From assembly GCF_000471905.2 (NCBI RefSeq), contig NW_006499435.1, positions 328,098 through 392,097 of the forward strand: a DNA stretch of 64,000 nt. Reading direction: 5' to 3'. This document shows positions 57,415 to 64,000 of the stretch, in pieces (position 1 is the stretch's first letter; each line of letters opens with the position of its first letter). Source of the stretch: Amborella trichopoda. Its lineage: Eukaryota; Streptophyta; Magnoliopsida; Amborellales; Amborellaceae. The position numbers and the translations under genes were made by a program. The notes beneath the pieces were generated by a model. It searched no databases. It was not told the origin of the DNA and was given only the letters and a program-made list of their open reading frames with translations.

Positions 57415-57515
57415 AGAGCCCTTTCCCAACTATTTGGGGTCGGCTAAGTCACTCTAGGCGTTAAAGTTTTCCCAACTATTTGGGGTCGGTTAAGTCACTA
57501 TAGACGTTAAAGAAT
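57415..57515 (-). mobile_element. RTE LINE 3'-end remnants, duplicated
   Basis: CCCAACTATTTGGGGTCGG occurs twice in a row (about 57425 and 57471), each followed by TAAGTCACT and ATAGACGTTAAAG-like sequence. The phrase resembles the reverse complement of the GTCGGCTAC-type 3' end of RTE elements. Confidence 0.45.
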
Positions 57516-60500
57516 TTTATTTTTCCTATTATGATTTGCATTTATTTTTTTAAATAATAATTTTATGGACATGCCTTTTCCATTCAGCAATATAGGATAA
57601 AGTACTAGACACCTTAGGCACATCTTAGACACCAATGCACCATATAGTGCTGGTAAAATATTCTAACTGGCGTTATGAGTCTCGTTAGCAATTTTGGGGC
57701 CCTGAATTGGTGGACAACTTGCTGAAGAGTATTGGTTGGATGAGCTAAGATGAGCTTGGTGATGTTATGGAGATTAGCCTCTGTTTTATGATAAATTGTT
57801 GAGATACAAGAGTTGTTAATACTTCCTTCTTCCATCTTCCTATGGGTACCAAACCGATGGCATTGTGCCTTGGCCAACGATGGGCTCACCAAATTAGATT
57901 TCCTTGGCCAAGGATGAGGTCACCAAATTAGATTTTTCTATTAGAACGTCCTTTTTACTTCTTTGATATGTGCCATTAGTGGATTTGTTCACCAATACAA
58001 AACTTGAATTTTTTTATTACACAATTTGCATTTTTGATTTGAGAATGGATAAAAGCTGTGTATAAAAAGTCGATAATAAGTTTTAATTTATAGCCATAAT
58101 AAGGTAATTATTTTCATTTAAAAAGTACAAATAGTTTCATGAACAATAAAAAAGTCCCTTTGGTATTCCAATGTTGTCTATTTACTCTTAAAATCTTTTG
58201 TAACTTCTTGTTGATCAAGTCTATCTTGTGGATGCACGTTTTCTTTCATTATAGGGACCTATTCTTTGATAGTTATATATTGGAGCGGCTGGTGGGAATC
58301 AGATTGAGTTTCGTTGGAAGTGGTCCATTCAAAAGAAAATATTGCAGAATACCAATTGGTAAGTTCTATTGGAAGTGGTGTAACCCAAAAAAGAAAATAT
58401 AGTGGAGAAAACTGATGAATAGCCAAGTGCATTTGTATGGCTGGTGTTCTGCACTGTTTCATTACTTTATAGTCTATGAGTGCTGTCTGGTAGTTCAGAT
58501 CCAGTAGAAAACTCGTTTCTTCCTTTTTGACTTTTTCCGCCAATTTGGCAAATTTTGTTTTCCTTAAACACATGTTTTGAATCCTCCCTCATTCTTTTTC
58601 TATCAATATTAGAGGAGCCTAGATATTTTTCTCCTAGATGTTACCTCATCTTCAAATTGGACTCAAGGATATGCATAGCATTAAAGTTCTTTGTCTATGA
58701 CAGATTCACTTATTGTTTGTGATTAATAGCTCTAAACTCATGATCAAAAAGGAAAAAGGAAAAACGAAAAAAAAGCTAATCCCCTTTTCTGGGATTGTAT
58801 CCTAAATTTGTGTTTTTGGAGGTGTTTTCTATTTTTCTTGTTTATTCTTATTCCTTACCACTTTTTGTTTCTCTTGTGTTTCCCTGAAGTTATATATAGG
58901 GTTTTTCTAATGATAACACCCTATTAAATCCTATAGGTTACACTTAGAAAGGGGTGTGAACCGTAAAAATTATTATAGTCGTTTTTTTTTAATTATTCAA
59001 TGTCTTTAAAATGAATAAGGGCAGTTTTGTCATTATAGAGGGTATTGTTGATATTTTCACTAAAAGACAAGAATGAAGTTCCAAGTACTTTATTATACAA
59101 ATGCCCTAGTCTTTTAGTTAATATTTCAAATATGCCCTTCTCGAGATGACAAACATACCATTTGTCATTTAGTACAAATATCATCATTGCCCTTTTGAAT
59201 GACAAGAATACCCTTATTCTTTTTACAGAAATAAGATTAAGAAAGGGCCACACGCACACACATATGTATATATAATTTTGTCTTGGCCAATCTAATTGCG
59301 AGAAACGGATTTGGTGAATTCTCCTTTTCTTTTACTAGTCTGGTTTTTGTTACAATCATGTTCCGAGTCTTTGGGATATGCAGTCTTAGAGATCCATTTT
59401 CCATGTCTTGGTACCTGTGTTGACTTTGTTGATCTTCAGGAGCAGTGCTGGAGTTGGAGCACAACACGCCGGCTAATTACTTTTTTCTGTCCTTTTGGGC
59501 TCTAACTTTTCTTTTTGCTTTTATATATTGGATCTATTTTTCTATGGAGTAGGTGTTATGACAAAGACTTTCCATGAAGTTTCCCATCCTAGTACTTCTC
59601 TTGCACAAGAATGGTTCAGCCCCAATGTTTTTGTCAAGTTTGGTCTGTTAATATTTATATTGGTGACAGAGATGTATTTCTATAAAAGTTTTTTTGTCCT
59701 AGCTATAGATTGTTTTGTTTGAGATGATCAACTTGAAAAAAGCAAATTATCAGGGGGAACTATGGTTTCTTAATCAAGTAAATTATAAACTGGAAATTTA
59801 GTCTATTGGGTGAGAAATGGCAGTGAACATTGTCAGGTACAAATGTTTTTTTTTGACTTTCAAGTCAGGTATAAATGTTCTAGGATGTTGCCCTCACATG
59901 GCAGCCTTTGAGATGCTTGACAAGGAATGAAGTTAGACTAATGCAAGGTAAAATGGCTTCTGAAAGAAGATGAAATGACGGTTTTGAGAAGTGTAAAAAG
60001 GGAAAAAGCCAGAAAAGTTGAGCAGATTTACTCTTGGGTTGGAGGCTAGACAAACAGGTAGAATCAGGGGCTCTATCAGGTGATTGCTGTTCTTAAAACT
60101 TTGATAGACTGAACGATATTTGAAAACAAAGCAAGGAACCTGTACTAGACATGTATATAGTATGATTTTGAGTTTCGAAATTCCTACATAATATTTTTAA
60201 ACTACCTCGTAATTTCCCTGTTTTAATGGTATTCAAGATTTAGGCTTGGATATGATGGGCTTGACTCAGGCTTGAATGCTTTATGAGATCTGTATAATTT
60301 TTGTGACACAAGTTTTTGATGATGTGTTTTAAATATAAAGCTTCCTAGGATTAATGTAAGTTGTTCCCTGGTATTTTCGATGGATTTTTTATTCTCGGTT
60401 AATAATCCTCTGTCAGATTTGTTTATGCATCTTATCAGGTTGCAAATACAATTGTGTGTTTTTATTTTTTATGTGACAGGTGATATTGGGAAGTTAAATA

Positions 60501-61994
60501 CCATAGGTGCCTTTACTGAGAAAACTGTGTTGTGGCTTCTAAAATGTTGATTGGGGGGGGAGTATTTGTGGTGGGCCCTCTTTGCAGTCTCATTGCATCG
60601 GATTCTGATTCCTTGGAGTATAGGAACACAACGAAGAGATGTAGGTGTGGTATTGAAATTCTAATATACCTCCCCAAAAAAAAAAAGGATAATTGAAATT
60701 ATAAGGATCCAATCATAAAAAACAAAATTTGAAATTTTGGTTAGCATCTGGGGGTGGTCCATTTAGAAGCTTGTACACAATTCGGACGTTCCTATAGAAC
60801 TATGTGTTATGCAGCTTGCCAGGGAGAAGTATTCAAGGTTCTTGATTTGTTGAATGATATTTTTTCTTCTCATTGTGAGGATAAGCTTGTAGTTAGACAC
60901 ATTTATGATTCTTTGGAAAGGTCAAAAGTGTGTTAGGAATTGTAGGATATGAAACAACTTAGCCATTTTCTTCATTAGACTGCTTATCTTTATCCATTTG
61001 TTCTGTATGTTACAGGTTCATCCTTCCTCAATGTCCAAATGTTGACAGTATGGTGCATAGCTGCTTTGGAGCTAATTCCATTTTCCAGCTACAATTTACA
61101 AAGAAATTGGCAGCTCTAGGAGGACTCGAGCATAGTGTCTTGTGGGTCGGCTCAACTTTATTGAGTTGATAGTATATGATATCTTGGAGTGAGTACTCTT
61201 GGCATAATGCATCACATTGTTTTTAAACAAGTGGTCTTTCCTGCTGTTTGCTGTTTTCCTTCTGGTATGCAAAGTTGTGGATTTTTCGTATTCCATATTT
61301 TGCACTAATGCATTATTTTTACAAAAGAAAGCAACACAATTGTAGGAAATGTTTTGATTCTGCAAACTGAGTTATTTAATGTACTCATACTTGCATACTG
61401 CCCCACATATCCTTGGATGTGATAATTGTTCTCTAGCCAAGTATTGCTTTTGGGACTTTATTTGGTGATTTTCCATCTCTTGAGCCTCAAGTGACTTGTA
61501 TTCACTGTTGGAATAATGCTATAGAAGTTAGTTCTTGAAGTCGAGAACTTGAGCTGATATCAGGAGAGTGAGAGGCACAGTTCCTGTTTTTCAAAATTGT
61601 CTTCTATGAGCATTATATTTGCATACTTTCATATTGAGTAAATGATACTTCCTTATTGAAAAATATATACTTCTATAGATTTCACTTTGTGATCAGAAAA
61701 ATATATAATTGTATAGAGTTCACTTTGTGATCAGGTTCTAGGTCTAATTGCGCCTTTTTATGTGGAGCTATGGGAGGATGATAGATACCTCAACTGTGTA
61801 GTTTCCTAACTCCAGTGTTTCTCTCTCAAGAATTTAGTAATCTCTGATCAACTTTTAAGGAACCTTAGTTTATCACAGGTTGGATTCTTTGATATTGAAC
61901 CATAAATATGCTCATGTACCCACTAGGAAAGGATGTAGTAGCTATAATGTTCTACCCTGGTTTATTGATCTGACATCTTCCTTGTAAGGTATGG
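57516..61994. other. Intergenic, no confident gene
   Basis: About 4.5 kb without a recognisable protein. A 36-bp tandem (CTTGGCCAASGATG...CACCAAATTAGATTT) lies at about 57866-57937. Moderately exon-like frames lie near 59296-59505 and 60754-60936, but no family or splice pattern supports them. About 61655-61735 has a small tandem duplication (TTCACTTTGTGATCAG twice). Transcripts of the RING gene or an unannotated lncRNA could extend here; that is not shown by the sequence. Confidence 0.4.
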
Positions 61995-62264
61995 TGGAAA
62001 TCGAAATCTACCAAATGTGCGAGTGAATGTATAGTGGGTGGGTTGAGGTGGGCTTAAATGTGCGAGTGAATGTATAGTGGGCGGGTTAAGGTGGGCTTAA
62101 ATGTGCGAGTGAATGTATATCGGGGCAAATCTCTCTCTCTTGCTCTCACACACATGTAAGCCCCACCAACCCCTACAAATCTCTCTCTCTTTGTCTCTCT
62201 CTGTCTCTCTCTCTTGCTCTCTCACACACATTTAAGCCCCACCAACCCCACCCCACCAACCCCA

Positions 62265-62296
<32 letters not shown>

Positions 62297-62300
62297 ATTG
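61995..62300. repeat. Inverted minisatellite and CT tract
   Basis: Units of about 45 bp (AAATGTGCGAGTGAATGTAT plus AGTGGGCGGGTTRAGGTGGG) occur at about 62016-62120. They are followed by CT tracts and by ACACACATTTAAGCCCCACC (about 62222-62245), the reverse complement of GGTGGGCTTAAATGTG in the first units. A (CT)n run at 62271-62296 ends the block. Confidence 0.7.
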
Positions 62301-62324
62301 TTTTCTCTCTTTCTCTCTGTTTTG

Positions 62325-62656
62325 GGTGTGGTTTGTACAAGGCTTAGGCTCTAAATAAATAAAGTAAAGCACACTTTCAAATGGGGTTGAAATTTGTTTC
62401 GGCACTAGTGGTAGCCTGAAAATTTATTTTCATATCTAATTATAAAAAGCTTAAAAATAGTATAAATCGAGTACACCACTTAAAAATCTTGAAAATTGAC
62501 AGTCAAGAAAATATATAACAATATGTACTATTTTCAGACTTGAAATCTGTTTTTTTTCATGTCTATGCATCTTGAGGTCGAGATGATCTATTTGAGGATT
62601 TTTGATCATTGAAACAACTTCGAATGAATTTTTGAGATGCACTTTATCTAAACTTT
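62325..62656 (-). mobile_element. Mutator-like MITE, family A, reversed copy
   Basis: Left end GGGTGTGGTTTGTACAAGGC (matches the reverse complement of the right end of 47160). The interior contains CATCTTGAGGTCGAGATGATC and GTACTATTTTCAGACTTGAA in reverse orientation. The right end is eroded (TTATCTAAACTTTTT). No clear duplication. Confidence 0.6.
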
Positions 62657-62767
62657 TTTTGAACTTTTTTTCTTTTGTTTTTTTTGTCATTTTTGTTTGC
62701 AGCACTTGGCATGACGCCCAGGCAAGCAAGCCCTATATGCCTTGCCTACGGAATCAGGCTCGCTCTC

Positions 62768-64000
62768 TATTTTTTTTTTTGAATTATTACGAGAATTTCA
62801 TTGAGATAATGAGGAATTACAAGTACAAATACAAATACAACGAAAACAAAAATAAAATGCCCACAAAAGAATGAAAATAGGGCATAAAGAAAGAGCTAAG
62901 CCGACGCCTTTTTTGTTTTTGTCAAATATTCCAAGTTTTTTTATTAATGTCTAAAGAAAAGAAATTATATTAGAGGAGATAACAAAAGGCAGGGAAACAC
63001 CCTTTTTAGCTAAAGAGTTAGCCAAAGAATTAGTTTCACGATAAAGAATTAGATTCACGATAAACATGAGAGAAAAAAATTGTCAGAGGTTTTACCAAAT
63101 CCATGACTCGTTGTTCTTTTTTGCACCATTTAATAATATTTAAAGAGTCCCTTTCAATTTAGCAAGTTCTAGTAAGATTCCTATCAATCATAATTTTCAT
63201 CCCACTCCGAAGAGCACTTAATTAAGCAAAATTTGCAGTTTTAACCCCTATAAGATCGGCATAGGAAAAGATAATGTTACCTAAACAATCTCTTAACACA
63301 CCACCAATCTCAACAAATACCCAAGTTACTTAAGGAACTACCATCAAAGTTAATCTTCACGCATCCATTAAAAAGAGCAGTTAAAAAACTTCGTGGTCTA
63401 CTTTCAACACACCTGAGAAAAAAAAGACTGCTGAGATTTGCCATAACATCAACCTTGGAGATACCCCATCTCTTTTTTGTCACGGACAACCAAGACCAGA
63501 TCGAATGTTTGATGATAACTAATAGTCCCTCGAAAGGCAATGAACAACCCTCAAAAGCCTTTTTATTTCCTTCCTTCCAAATTTCCCATAGAATGACACC
63601 TTTTGATATTTTCCAAATAGTTTTGCCAATCGCGGGAATTGTGAGAGTAGCCCTTCAATAGATTGAGGAAGCACCAAATTAATCCCAAGAATCTCAAAAA
63701 GTCAGTACCAAATTCTTATAGTGAAAGAGCAATGAATGAGAAGGTGCGCACCAGATTCCTCATCAGCTTTACATAGTAAACAAACATTCGGTAAAAATTT
63801 CCCCATTTTGATCAGGTTATCAATGGTCAATATTTTATTCAATGATGCCAACCAAATAAAGGCTTGAACTTTATGCGGAATGGGCTATCTCCAAATTTGG
63901 GCATTCTGAGGACATGGCCATCTCCACCGATATTGAAAGAGGAGCTTGTAACACGATTTAACAGAGAATACCCCATCGCTCTAGATCTCCCAAATAATTT
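62768..64000 (-). mobile_element. L1-like LINE, 3' part, extends beyond the window
   Basis: On the minus strand from 64000: a zinc-binding reverse-transcriptase C-terminal region (FSVKSCYKLL, then IPHKVQAFIWLASLNKILTIDNLIKMGKFLPNVCLLCKADEESGAHLLIHC, zf-RVT), a linker (FEGLLVIIKHSIWSWLSVTKKRWGIS), and an RNase H domain (VKINFDGSSLSNLG ... NSLADSLAKKGVS). It ends in a 3' UTR and a poly-A tail, seen as the T-run at 62770-62780. Some stops and shifts are present, so it is probably inactive. The reverse transcriptase core and 5' end lie beyond 64000. Confidence 0.8.

Noticed and set aside
60754-60936. 60-codon plus-strand frame with fairly even composition
   Set aside because: No recognisable family, no supported splice partners; could be chance.
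1-64000. CRISPR array, operon or bacterial-type system
   Set aside because: The tandem repeats present lack unique spacers and the gene structure is plant nuclear.

Overview
The window is nuclear DNA from a flowering plant. The evidence is intron-bearing genes for plant-specific proteins (a TCP transcription factor, an organelle-type PPR protein, a chloroplast thioredoxin x), abundant GA/CT microsatellites, and dense small transposons. I cannot name the species. Five protein genes are well supported and one exon-like reading frame is doubtful. Two runs of N (32749-33153 and 51850-52358) are assembly gaps.

Layout. 1-9388: AT-rich, repeat-filled DNA with no convincing gene. 9389-10114 (-): intronless class I TCP gene of the TCP7/TCP21 type, preceded by about 1 kb of polypyrimidine DNA holding a 56-bp minisatellite. 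Facing away from it is a short exon-like frame at 11339 (+), whose end lies inside a Mutator-like element. 12-26 kb: minisatellites, MITEs, a Ty1/copia fossil (16808-19670) and a broken LINE (23020-24450, -). 26.3-34.3 kb: a three-exon E2F-associated phosphoprotein (EAPP) gene on the minus strand (28171-32161), bracketed by two directly repeated hAT-like elements. 36322-38127 (+): intronless E-class PPR gene. 39534-43107 (-): two-exon thioredoxin x gene whose intron appears to be GC-AG. 48149-49249 (+): RING-H2 ubiquitin ligase. 49.3-64 kb: no confident gene; foldback DNA, RTE and L1-like LINE remains.

The genes form no pathway. Each stands alone with its own flanks, as is normal in plants. 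The common theme is repeats. At least four families of small elements carry 9-bp target duplications and so look Mutator-like: A (285-395 bp), B (exactly 200 bp, palindromic, three copies), C (long inverted ends, one copy with a 38-bp array) and D (about 230 bp). Several hAT-like elements carry 8-bp duplications. The most unusual observation is that both large hAT-like copies beside EAPP carry a plant snRNA-type upstream element (RTCCCACATCG-like) with a TATA-like box 24-25 nt downstream, the spacing of plant Pol III snRNA promoters, plus a tRNA-like A-box/B-box module. All calls were made by reading the sequence; no search was run.
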